Position numbers and translations under genes: made by a program. Source: Protonemura montana (lineage: Eukaryota; Arthropoda; Insecta; Plecoptera; Nemouridae). From it: a DNA stretch of 64,000 nt. The stretch is taken from the NCBI GenBank assembly GCA_947568835.1, contig OX387604.1, forward strand, positions 22,597,076 through 22,661,075, written 5' to 3'. Below the pieces are notes generated by a model. That model was not told where the DNA came from and did not search any database. It was given only the letters and a program-made list of their open reading frames with translations. How positions within the stretch are numbered: the first letter of the stretch is position 1; every line of letters starts with the position of its first letter. Shown piece after piece: positions 1-9,952 of the stretch.

Positions 1-458
1 ATTTTTGTGAATAAAACGGATTATGGATGAAGACATGGATCTAATTTCTGGAGGTGGTATTGTTATAAAAGGTTTTGGGTCAATAAATACTCTCAGTGAA
101 TTCAGTTTTTAACCAAAAAAAAAAAGATGTTTTTATTTTTTATTTATCAACACAGTTTTGTTTCAAATAATTTTTTTAATAAGTCAATGAAGTTTAAATG
201 CCATTATATTTTAAAATTGCAGTCAAGGGATACTGCCAAATTTTTCGTTGCCTTTAAACGTAACTGTTATTTGTTTTAAATTGAAAGAACTTATATCCAA
301 ATCAAATATTTTACTGAACCGTAATGGAAGAAAATACTTCACACCACTAATGGTTATTTGTATTTATCGCCCATATCTGGTTGTAATTGATGTCCACTCA
401 TCGATGGTGGAGGATGCATTTTCAGGCAGTTCATCGATTTTTCTGAATTCGACTGTCC
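1..458 (-). pseudogene. Polinton terminal-repeat relic with exon 2 of the TIR gene
   Basis: This stretch is a diverged copy of the inner part of the intact Polinton terminal repeat at 41778-42250. The segment around bases 10-115 matches the inner end of the repeat (the AAAACGGATTATGG block and the following TACTCTCAGTGAATTCAG). Bases 195-458, read on the minus strand, match exon 2 of the small gene carried in the intact repeats, ending near GAATTCGACTG. The reading frame is disturbed. The first 360 bases are nearly identical to 58411-58768, so both come from one Polinton subfamily that differs from the intact copy. Confidence 0.85.
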
Positions 459-460
459 AA

Positions 461-950
461 GAAGCGATTGTCTTGAAAATCTATGTAAGCAAAAATGGCA
501 GTAAAATGATCGGTGTTCGTGATGAGTAAGTAAAACCAAGCAAGCGACTTAATCAGCTTATCAAGCAAAAGTGATTCGTCGTTTCGTTTGATAATTACAA
601 AAAATTAAGATGAGTATCGGAAGAAAATTTTGTGATTCGGAGCGGAAAAACTTCACGTTCATATCCAAAAACGTTTACAGAGATATTGTTCTGTGCATAA
701 TTTTTCCTATTTCCCCATATATTTTCAAACAGAATTATTGACTGACTGAACAAGATCAAACGTGATCGACACTTGTGTGCTGTGGAAAAGGTGTTAGGAA
801 CGAATCTGAAATCTGAATACGAAAGAATAAATGGAGAAGTTTCAATATCTGTAACTGAGATAACTGTCAAATTCTATAAGACGTATTCGATCCTTTAACT
901 CACCTTGATAGTTATTTAATATCAGCAATATTTGTAAGTTTTTTCAATCT
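461..950 (-). pseudogene. Polinton PolB fragment joined to subterminal sequence
   Basis: Bases 461-700 match the intact PolB coding region near 40465-40710 on the minus strand (the stretch encoding NNISVNVFGYE is recognisable). Bases 720-950 match the subterminal non-coding region 31120-31325 in inverted orientation. The join to the terminal-repeat gene at about 460 and to the subterminal block at about 710 shows that this is an internally deleted and rearranged Polinton copy. No open frame of useful length survives. Confidence 0.75.
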
Positions 951-1180
951 AGAAATAAGTTAGAGTTTAGGATGCTTTTTCGTTTACACCAAAAAAATTT
1001 AATTAAATGAGAACAAACAAAATAAGGAGTGTTAAGAATAATTTGTAAAATGTTAACCTGAAATAGTACGATATTTTAGTATAAGTTGTATTAGTTTAAA
1101 ATTATTACAGTGTGGTATGTGCCACCGAATTTGTACACAAAAAATTGAAAGCATAAATAAAGATTAAATTACAATATTAA
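951..1180. other. AT-rich stretch without recognised feature
   Basis: I see no gene or recognisable element in this AT-rich sequence. It sits between two Polinton-derived blocks and may be degraded Polinton non-coding sequence. Confidence 0.4.
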
Positions 1181-1330
1181 AATTAATATTTTCGTGAATG
1201 AAACGGATTGTGGTTGTAGACATGGATCTAGTTTCTGGAACTAGTAATGTTATGAAAGGTTTCTGGTCAACAAATACTCTCAGTAAATACAGTTTTCACT
1301 TAAAAAAAAAAATTAAATAATTTTGTATTT
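1181..1330 (-). repeat. Second Polinton terminal-repeat fragment
   Basis: The sequence repeats the inner terminal-repeat block (AACGGATTGTGGTTGTAGA, then a TACTCTCAGTAAATACAG-like segment and an A-run). It matches 41778-41900 and bases 1-115 of this window, but is more diverged. Confidence 0.7.
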
Positions 1331-1790
1331 ATCAATACATTTCAGTTTATAATCAATTTTAAGATCAGCCAAAGAAATGTAACTATCATGGAATTCTGAA
1401 ATCACAGTCGGATGATATTTTTACGACCAGAATTTAGACTGTTACTTTCGCTAGGCCGAAAGATCTCGCTTGGCAATGTGAGAGGTCGTAACTTGCCGGG
1501 ATATAAATGAAGTCCTACTTGGCCTAAAAGGTATATAATAATACGCTTATCAAAACTGTCGTACACCAGAAAAACCGTTCAACCCGGGAGCTGGTTTCTT
1601 TCTGCCACACTTCCTGACCACATGAATACAGCTGGGCCATTTGGATGTTGCTGACGCTTATCGTGCAAATTCCTACCTGCACGCAACAACTCACCTAAGC
1701 ACCAACTGCAACCATGCAGTTCGCCACAATATTAGCGATTTCGACTGTGTAGATGAATCTGTATCATCCCAATAACTGTCGTCAACAATT
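1331..1790. other. Unassigned interval
   Basis: No open frame or known domain is visible. Around 1450-1500 there is a short segment with GATCTCGCTTGG that also occurs in the TGTGACGG-type LTR-like repeats (20338, 24901, 54394), so part of it may be an old copy of that repeat. Confidence 0.3.
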
Positions 1791-2010
1791 TTCTTTTCCT
1801 TTAAATGAAACTGTGATTTACTTTAAATTGTAATAACTTTTATCCGAATCGGTGATTTTACCGAGCCGCGATGGAAGAAAATACTTAAAACCACTAACGG
1901 TTATCTGTATCTGTCGTCCATATTTTGTTGTAATTACTGCCCACTCATCGACGAGGAATGCTGTGTTTTCAGCCAGTTCATCGATTTTAGGGAATGTAAC
2001 TACTTGCAGC
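1791..2010 (-). pseudogene. Relic of TIR-gene exon 2
   Basis: This is a diverged copy of exon 2 of the Polinton terminal-repeat gene. It is recognisable from the antisense of the GRNGRKYF-like and DEWA-like segments and the segment near 1950-2000. At about 2010 it is joined directly to PolB sequence, the same type of join as at 460 but at a different point. The frame is disrupted. Confidence 0.7.
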
Positions 2011-3440
2011 TAGGGAAATGTATTTGGCGATGTTAACCTCAAACCTTAGAATTCTTTCAAAATTCCAATTACTGCCTTCCCTCTGAAAAATTGATTTTGC
2101 CTTTGCAATCGACTCAAAAGCTTGATTGAATTGTTTATTGAACTCGAAAGATAGTAAGAGGGTGAAGTTATTACTTCTGAAGTATTGTGGCGATTCTTAT
2201 GCCCCGGTATCTGCGTAGGGGCGCAGCCGCGAGAGGGAATCGCATTCGCCTCAGGGATCGTTTTCTGGGACGGGCAGTTGCAGAGGGAAGCAGAAGGGTT
2301 CCTCTTCCCAGATCAAAGCGTCTTACCCCAAAGTAAAGACACGTTTATTTAAAAGTCCAGAGCACAATTCCTCACAGTAGGACTCCCGATAGTGTGCCGA
2401 CCGATCGTGACGGGCCTCTCCCTCCCTGTGGGGCGGAGCTACGCGTACTTACGGTTGGCAGCACCTTGGTCGCAAGCAAACCACGCACCCAAACGGTCGA
2501 GTCACGGTGTTCGGTCCGGTCCGGGTGTCGTCTGTACGCGAGGCTGGGGTGGAGACGACTCGTCGGTCTCGCGGTTGGGGCCCAAGAGAGCGATCGAACG
2601 GTCCCGCTGATCGCATACAGGGAGGAATTACATGGTCAGCGGGACCTGCTCCTGGATGTCCAGGCAACCCGCCCTTAAGTATCGTGCAACGGGTTGCCTA
2701 CCCCTTCAGGTTGGGGGACGCTTGGCTCTTTTCGCTACGATGTGTAAATGGTCCTCATCGTAACAGTATGGTGATGACTCGCTTTGCTCGTCTACCACAT
2801 TTTTAGTGAAGAGTCGATAAATTGTAATGTTCCATTTAACGCCGTGGAATTTAGAAATATTCTCCATTAATCTAATTTCAATATCATTTTTTTTATCAGC
2901 CAATTACGTTAAAACATCGATACGACCATCTGGAATTTTGAACGTGTATGTTTGAACGCTACTGTTTAGTGCAGATTTTAAAAGTTTTCCCCTACCTATT
3001 TAATTTAAAATTTGTTAAGGATGTAGTTGATTATGAGTTGGTGGTGCTCTCGAAGTCGATGGTTGTTGATGATTATCAACGTTATCGTGGCTGGCATGAT
3101 GAGTCGGAAAATTCTTTAAATAAAAAAATAATTAGAACACACGCTACATTGAAAGTGTTTCATACTGCGATGTCTTTTAAAGTTGTTTTTTCGTGAAAAT
3201 TTTGATCCACAGAGCTCAGAAGGTCCGAAGAACGGTCTGACGGTTGGGACTTCAGTCGGGCTGCAAATAAAAATAAAAATAAATAAGTGGAGCGTATCAA
3301 TCAAATGTTTTGCAAAATGAAACTACAAAGAATGCGTGCCTGGCGAATTTGTCATCGTTGATAAAATAGCATTACAAGCATTTTCTATATCCCTGCAGGA
3401 ATGACACTGTTTTTTGTTGAGATCTAGAAAACATCTTTTA
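2011..3440 (-). pseudogene. Polinton PolB N-terminal region, broken, with a solo LTR inside
   Basis: Bases 2011-2181 and 2770-3300 match the N-terminal part of the intact Polinton DNA polymerase B (40905-41595). The segment NDIEIRLMENISK is still readable at 2850-2890, and the two zinc-finger blocks at 3100-3250. Bases 3320-3400 match the predicted upstream exon of PolB (41671-41705 and beyond), and the T-rich acceptor between them is kept. A solo LTR (2186-2765) interrupts the gene. Stop codons and frameshifts make it non-functional. The conserved exon-intron-exon layout in this relic supports the intron called in the intact copy. Confidence 0.8.
2186..2765. mobile_element. Solo LTR with 4-bp target duplication GTAT
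   Basis: A 580-bp GC-richer block starting TGTGGCG and ending TAACA interrupts PolB relic sequence. The 4 bases GTAT occur on both sides (2182-2185 and 2766-2769). TG...CA ends plus a 4-bp duplication are the signature of a Gypsy-type LTR element reduced to one LTR by recombination. Its sequence is unlike the 319-bp LTRs of elements A and B, so it belongs to another family. Open frames on both strands inside it are not coding. Confidence 0.8.
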
Positions 3441-3540
3441 GACAATTAAACAAATCTAATTCAAATGAAAAGTTATATTTGAATTTAGTAAATATCGCCT
3501 CCCTCTTATCCTCAATCACGCGTCATGCGCGGATGGTGTC

Positions 3541-3870
3541 CTGTAATAAACGTCCATGTAGTACACTGACGAGCCCAAAATTCATGATGCATTTTTGCAA
3601 TGGGTGAGATTCCAAAAGAATTAAAAAATTCTCCTCTTCTGACTTTGTCGATGTGAAATGGTTCTCAATGCGAGCCAGACTTGTTACTTGGAATTGTGTT
3701 CGCTATTGATGCACAATTTGGATGATGGAAAGTTCGATGCAAATAGTTAACAGCGAATACGCCACAAAATAATAAACTTGTGAACTTTTTACATCACATG
3801 ACTTCTCCAAGGTGTAGTGAATTCATGACTTTGAAGCGAATTTTGCAATGCGATGACTTGAAATGATTTT
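3541..3870 (-). pseudogene. Polinton protease fragment
   Basis: The sequence matches the adenain-like protease gene of the intact Polinton (31680-31985), for example the stretches around the ACTGACGA...TTCATGATGCATTTTT block and the N-terminal coding end near 3820-3840. Indels destroy the frame. Confidence 0.75.
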
Positions 3871-4480
3871 ATTTCTATCCCAAATCGTTATTATGATCAG
3901 TCATCGACATCAATAACTAACTAAAGTAGCGGAGGGGTGAAATATATTTCTAGTTTACTAAATATTATCTCTGTTAACAATAAAAATAGAACATGTTTAT
4001 TAACATTTCTATCTCTAATTATTTCCATTGAACTATTATTTTCGGAATAAAAAATCATATCTACGTGTTGAATCAAACCTCCAATCGGAATGACCCGTAT
4101 CTCTGGATAGACCAATGAGTTGAGCTCACCGACTGGTCAGCGGTCAGGTAAAAAAAAAAAGTAAGAAAATATCCATGAGCGTATTCCTCGCGAGATATGT
4201 AATTTCCATTGTCCTGATCATTTATGCCTGTCCCTTCAAACAATTTCATATAAATTTATAAATCAGGCTGAAAAGCTGTAGTAGGAATTTGTTGTGAATC
4301 TACATACAATTGTAGAAAATTCAAATCATGGTTTTCAAAGAAAACGGGATTTCCCCCAAAATCTCATTTGAACGCAGCATTTGAAACCAATCTAATCGCA
4401 ACTCGTTGAATTGACGTCTCTAAATATATTTGATCAATAGTTCTAGATATGACTCCAGCAGGGATTTTAATATTTTACAT
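3871..4480 (-). pseudogene. Polinton major capsid protein fragment (C-terminal part)
   Basis: This stretch matches 32030-32645, the 3' end of the major capsid protein gene. The order protease then capsid protein is the same as in the intact element. Residual frame segments such as MIFYSENNSSMEI are readable near 4030-4060. Several indels and stop codons are present. Confidence 0.8.
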
Positions 4481-4639
4481 TTCTTATGTACTACTTCTGA
4501 CACCAATTTAGCCAACCACGGTTTATGCTTGCGCAAAAAAAAACATATTATTATGTTTTTTATATTTTATGAAAAAAAATTTACTAAGATAATTGTTTAG
4601 TGTATTTTTATCATTTTTTATGTTACGTAGGTGTTTTCC

Positions 4640-4692
4640 CAGAAATTTTTTTAACATCAGCAGTTTTTCCACAGATCAATGACCTCCTCCTA
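4640..4692. repeat. Outer end of a Polinton terminal repeat
   Basis: The segment ATCAGCAGTTTTTCCACAG followed by TCAATGACCTCCTCCT matches the outer end of the right terminal repeat of the intact Polinton (43262-43311). It extends beyond the point where the intact left repeat stops, which helps define the true terminus. Bases 4481-4639 are AT-rich without a recognised feature. Confidence 0.65.
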
Positions 4693-4747
4693 AAAATTGT
4701 GTTTATTTGGGTTTAATTTCGCACTGTTTTGACAACTGCCTTGCGGC

Positions 4748-5066
4748 TGTGGCCGTGATCGGAGGTTTGGCGGAGACAGGAAGGTGTTCGGGTTGCAGTC
4801 AAGACACGACGTGTAGAGATTTATCGTTTACTAGTCACGAGATACATCGCTGGTGGCTGGAAGGATGGTTGACGGGCGTCCGGCCTGTCCGGACCCCGAG
4901 AGCTAAGCGCAGCTAAGAGAGCGAGCCTGGCTCGCGCACTCCAGATATATCCCTCAGAACGCTAGGGTTGCACTTTACTAGCTAGGCGCTCTCTGGCATT
5001 ACTAGCGCTCTCTATAGTGGTACTATGATACTCGGTGATGGTACTGTATCAACTGTAGTTGGTACA
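4748..5066 (-). repeat. 3' LTR of element A
   Basis: 319 bp, TGTGG...GGTACA on the + strand. It is identical by eye to the partner at 17078-17396, including the base that distinguishes it from element B (CTAAGCGCAGC here, CTAAGAGCAGC in B). It contains an inverted-repeat-like segment around GAGAGCGAGCCTGGCTCGCGC. Confidence 0.95.
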
Positions 5067-5082
5067 TTCGCCACCCCTTCGA
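5067..5082 (-). promoter_or_regulatory. Polypurine tract of element A
   Basis: Read on the minus strand, the bases directly upstream of the 3' LTR are CGAAGGGGTGGCGAA, a purine-rich tract at the place where plus-strand DNA synthesis is primed in LTR retroelements. The same tract is kept next to the LTR of element B (26606) and in the diverged relics at 21858 and 61387. Confidence 0.7.
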
Positions 5083-6874
5083 CAGGAAAAGAGGTACTCT
5101 TTTCCGCGAGACGTATCGAACAAGGAGAAAAAAAAATTAGCAAATCTTTAGTATTATAGTTAGTTATCCTGTAATATCCAGGTGAATTGTGAGTTTACGT
5201 GAATTTCAGTTATATCTATTTTTAAATATTGAATGGTGCAGCCGTTTCGTTCTGGGATTTAGTACAATAGTTTGATATTTAAGTTCCTTTCCAGCCATAT
5301 ATGTATAGTAGCCCAATTAAACCCAAACCAAAATAACAACAATGGATCAATCATAAATCGAATAACCACGAACATTAGTATAACATAAGATAGTAACAAT
5401 AATGCATCGAAAGTAAAGGGAATGAATACTTGCAAAGGATGCGACAATACGTCACACAATTAGTACAATTAACGCCAACAATAAAATCCTATTTGATAGA
5501 TACTCTAACATTTTAGTATCATTTAAGTCGCAATGTGGAACTCTTGATGAAATGGATGAAATGTATGAAATGAAACATGACCGAGCATAGAAATGAGCAT
5601 TAATTATGAACCATTCGTTAAGTTCACTCAACGTACATAATAAAGTCTGGTTTTGTCTTTCTGGTTTGACACACGCACGACCGTACTTTCATGGCTAACT
5701 TTCTGGTAATACACTCGAGTTTTCTACGTATTGTTCTGTTGCGACGCTTTTATCGTCAATCGCAGCGGATTATTACGCGGTAGATTTCATGGCGGTGGTA
5801 TTCAGCGCGGAGGAATACCGCGAATGGGGTTCTTGAGAGCATTCAGATCATGATCTCGTCGTCCCTTCCGCCCTCAAACAGGCGCAGCCAACGTCAAGGA
5901 AAGCAGCCCCTCGTTGTTCTGGTACATGTGACAGTGGACGTTGTGTCATCTCGGACTCGCGCCGCTGGTAGTTGTGTAACTTGAGCTCGATCAGCCTGGA
6001 TGATGTGATCGACTCGTACTCGTGCTCGTCTCATGTTTGTGCTCGTGCTCGTCTCGTGATGAAATTGATGATGATGGTGGTGATGATATGTGTGACCTGC
6101 GAAATTTCATAAACAGCAGTAACATGTTCGTGTTTCCGCAACCGGAGTTGCTATCGGCTGAGTACCAGCACGTGCTCAACTTTTTTTTGTGGTTTGGGGA
6201 AAATGAATTTACTTTAAAACAAAATTTGAAACTTTCATGGTTGGTAATTGAGATGTTACGTTTGGATGGAGTCTTAGTGTCACTGCATGCGCGACCCGCA
6301 ATACATTCCACAGGAATGTGTTTGACACAACATAGGTAAATTGAATATAATAACAGTAACGATATTGCGTTATGCTGAATTAAAAGTAATTCCATATTCT
6401 AAATGTAGAGTTCCAACAAGGAAAGGCAAAGTAATAATATGCTGCACGCATAACATTGCGTGGGTAACTCTAGGTAGAGTGACAAAAAAGATAACTACCC
6501 CAAAGAAGAATGTTCAAAACTATCCGTTTCGATTATTTGTCGCATAAAAAAATTGAATGCGATGATGCGGAAGGAAGCACGAGTCAAACTCAACTACGTC
6601 ATCCATCCAAAATGAGTGCAATCAATCTGCTTTGTCTCGACTTGGGACAAAACAGTCTGCCTCTTCCAACTGGAAAAATTACTACTCAATGAAACTTGAC
6701 ACCTGTCCATCGATAACTTATCCTAAGACACGAGGCTGAACCTCGAGAAGAAAAGAAACAAAACATATTGCTCCCTCTTCGAATTGCTGGGACACCAAGG
6801 ATAATAGAAGGACCTTGTAAGGGATATCATCCAAGTATGATATGGATCGCTTGAATTTGTCTCTGTTGTGATAG
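5083..6874 (-). other. Long 3' untranslated region of element A
   Basis: About 1.8 kb between the env stop and the purine tract. It contains only short frames, present on both strands, which I take as chance. A GCTCGT-rich microsatellite lies around 6015-6060 and differs in length from the copy in element B. A small inverted repeat (CGAGGCTGAACCTCG) is near 6730. Confidence 0.6.
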
Positions 6875-8828
6875 TCATAAGGTACTATCCGCGTCTGCTG
6901 TATTTTTGAGCCTGGAACCCACCTCGACTGAAGGGTTTACCACTTCACATGGATTTGATATGAAAGAAACTGGTGGTGGATAAGGAAACTGTTTATCTCT
7001 CCTGCGTGAGATAAGGCATCGACGAAAGACGTAACCACACACTCCAAGGGAAATGAACATGACTGTTGCGCCGATACCATAAGAAATAGTGGCGTGGAGA
7101 CCACCCGCGCGTCGTGACTCTGCTAACGTAAGCAACATGTCTTGAACACGCTGTATCTTTACCCCAGTCGCTGTAGGACTCTGATTCAACGTATCGTTTA
7201 ACAAAGACTCTATCGTTCTGTGGAAGGAATTATCAGTTTTCGAGTGTTCCATTAATTTACTTAAAAGTTCCTCGTGTTTCTGAAGCGACACTTGAGGATG
7301 AAAGAATTTCCGCTCGAAAGGTTCAATATGAGTTTTAGAATTAAAATGAGGCAAAAATGTGTGTCCCTTGGCTAGAGCCGAACACTGAGGCTGCAACCGC
7401 AACGTACCAGTCCCCGTTATCGTGGTTGACGAGACTAAATCCTTCTCACCTCGCTTCTGCATACATTTAATCAACAGTTTGGTTGGCTTTACAACACTAT
7501 AAGTCCATTCTGAGTTGTCCTTCGAACTGTAAAAAGTATTTATTGGACGATCAATAAGAAATTGCGGACACAGATTATGTACTGCGGGCTCGTCACCCAC
7601 GAATAATGCGAATAAACAATCCGACTCGGGTGCTTCTTGGATCGGTTTACGTGGATTACAAATCCTAACCTCATTTCCCACACACTCGCTCAAATCTGCT
7701 GCATGTAGAGGTAAAAACTGTCGCAAATTTCTGGACACCGCCAAATATGCGTGATCTGGACGGATAAACATGAAATAGTTTGAAGTGTTCATTTGTGTCG
7801 GCAATTCATGCGCTTGATATAAAGTGAATTCTCTATCTTGGCTCTTTAAAGGTAACTCAATAAACAATCGTATACGACGACCGCTAATCATAGCTGACAC
7901 GGAAGAAATAGAATAATACGTATGTATGTTCTCAATATATAACTGAGTGATGAACGAAAGTGGTTCCGGTAAATAAGGTTGAATGTCCTTCAACGATTTC
8001 AGCAACTGCTGCGGGGAGATAATGTACGGGTGTAACCTGTGGACTAAGACCGTGTCCCAAGCCTGTACTAGTTGACGGAAATCATCGCGGATTTCGTTGA
8101 TCCGAGCGTGTATCTGTCGAAAAGCAGAATTAATCGAGAAAACAATAGCCATCTGCGCTTGAATTGAATCCGTCAAGTTTGTGAACGCGCCCAATTTCCT
8201 AGACAATAGCGTTGTCGCCGCTGCGACCTCTCTGAGATCCCGTGTATTTTTGAATGTCGGACATGAGCGATGCTTGATCCGTTACTAAATGCTGTAAAAT
8301 GCCTTCCGTTTGGTCCATACCTTGCCACTTAGCATTTAGTGCGTCCGTCTCGTCGGACTCTGCTACTCCAAACAAGTAGTGAAACCCATGCCCAACGGCA
8401 TCGAACAACCCCCGCTTGTTTCGTGAAGACACTGGGTTCAAAGAATCAAGGAAGGCCCCAATTTCTGATTTCGCGACTCTTACTACCGATTGTGCAAAAT
8501 CTTTTTCCCCGCTCAATGACTGTCTAAATACGGGCATCATATCTTCGTGGAAGTACAAATGGAGAACGTCTTGCAAAACTGCCTCGAGGGCATCCATGTG
8601 CCTTTGCACATCTATATCAATGGCTAGAGTCCATTTATCTGCTGTCAGATAGAAAGTACCTTGATTCACAAGTACTACTCCCGCCTTAAAATCGGTAACT
8701 TTTGACCACATCTGATGATCGGGACGACTGGCAACCCCTTGGGACAGAACCCTGGGCCCCGTGTAGGCCTGTGCCAGGACTAAAAAACCATATGACATCA
8801 CAACCGTCCTTGTGTACCAGGACGCCAT
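6875..8828 (-). pseudogene. env: env of element A, frameshifted fusion-type envelope gene
   Basis: Envelope gene of the class-I fusion (baculovirus F-like) type used by errantiviruses. From the first ATG (8828) there is a hydrophobic signal peptide, then a furin site RNKR at about residues 136-139, directly followed by a hydrophobic GLFDAVGHGF fusion peptide. The second frame (8206-6875) carries the rest of the ectodomain, a membrane segment (about ATVMFISLGVCGYVF) and a short basic tail. The two frames are separated by a 14-bp deletion near 8253, between two ATGT direct repeats, as seen by comparison with element B at 43567. The gene therefore cannot give full-length envelope as it stands. 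In such elements env is made from a spliced mRNA. Confidence 0.9.
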
Positions 8829-8969
8829 ACTCAACCTGGTGGTTATATACAACTTAGGGTCAGTGTATTTAATCTTGATATCTTCTGTGATCTTCTACGA
8901 TCTTCGTCTATCTTCGTGTAATCTTCGTCTCGGTCGCTACGACTGACCCTCTACTGGATTAAAATGTTA

Positions 8970-9320
8970 CCTAGTAACCCTATCCTTTGCCTTCAGGAAG
9001 TAAACTGGACGTAAATAGAAATTATTAAATCATTAAATGATATCGTAAGAACTAGATTATACTGATACCAAGGATCTCCATCCTTTGCGTTCGGGAAGTA
9101 AACTTGAAGTAATGTTACCGAGTAACTCTATTCTCTGCGTTCGGGAAGTAAACTGGAAGTAATGTTACCGAGTAACTCTATTCTCTGCGTTCGGGAAGTA
9201 AACTGGAAGTAATGTTACCGAGTAACTCTATTCTCTGCGTTCGAGAAGTAAACTGGAAGTAATGTTACCGAGTAACTCTATTCTTGACGTTCGGGAAGTA
9301 AACTGGAAGTAAATAGAAAT
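8970..9320. repeat. 50-bp tandem repeat between pol and env, element A
   Basis: A 50-bp unit containing TTCGGGAAGTAAACTGGAAG and TAATGTTACCGAGTAACTCT is repeated about five times from 9081 to 9320, and a diverged unit lies at 8970-9010. Element B has six units at the same place, so the array changes length. It lies in the pol-env spacer, where the splice acceptor for env mRNA would be expected. Confidence 0.9.
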
Positions 9321-9774
9321 GATTAAAATCATTCAATGAAATCGTATGAAAACGTGTAGTATCACCACTCTGGACTCTATATATTCTTACCGCTCTAATT
9401 CAGGTAATCGTTGATAATCTTGATATATGATATCACTCCGTCGTGAAAGGACCCACTAAATTGTCAAGTAATCGACACTGGAAGTTTCTAATAATCATGA
9501 AGTACCATCATTATTTCTGCTGACTCTACGTCATCAGTATCATATCAAGCTGGGAAGTGACTCCGTCTGGGAACGAAAGCAAACGTGCGTCTCAAACTTA
9601 GTTAGGAAGCGCGTCAGCACATTCTTAGATAGCTGACTACCGCCGGACGCACGAAGTTACTGCGATCTGCTCAGCACTAAATGGTTGAATGCACTGCCTT
9701 CTTTTGATAATGAATATTCATTATTTATATTTTGATAAAAAAAATTCACATTATCAACATTATCAGCATGGTTG

Positions 9775-9776
<2 letters not shown>

Positions 9777-9812
<36 letters not shown>
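9777..9812. repeat. Poly-T tract between pol and env, element A
   Basis: A run of 36 T on the + strand (poly-A in element sense), just downstream of the pol stop codon. Element B has 33 T at the same site (45153-45185). It is part of the family and is not a poly-A tail of a separate insertion. Confidence 0.9.
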
Positions 9813-9817
<5 letters not shown>

Positions 9818-9952
9818 GACGAACCGTCATAATCGAGCGTGGTTCAAAGTATAACTATACTAAAATATACATACCGACAGGAAGATACTTAACTATAATA
9901 GTTTATGAATATCTATATCTACGTCTATAAGTGCAATGGAGAATGGTCCTTA

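Noticed and set aside
2392-2806. Three overlapping forward frames and one reverse frame
   Set aside because: All lie inside the GC-rich solo LTR, overlap each other, and show no known motif.
5991-6395. Frames on both strands in the 3' region of element A
   Set aside because: They are broken or changed by indels in element B and include a microsatellite; no conservation of frame.
6875-8828. env as a captured baculovirus gene in the host
   Set aside because: Its place after pol inside a complete LTR element shows that it is the element's own envelope; errantivirus env genes are related to baculovirus F.
9081-9320. CRISPR-like array of regular 50-bp repeats
   Set aside because: The units are head-to-tail without unique spacers, lie inside a eukaryotic retroelement, and recur in its sister copy. 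It is a plain tandem repeat.
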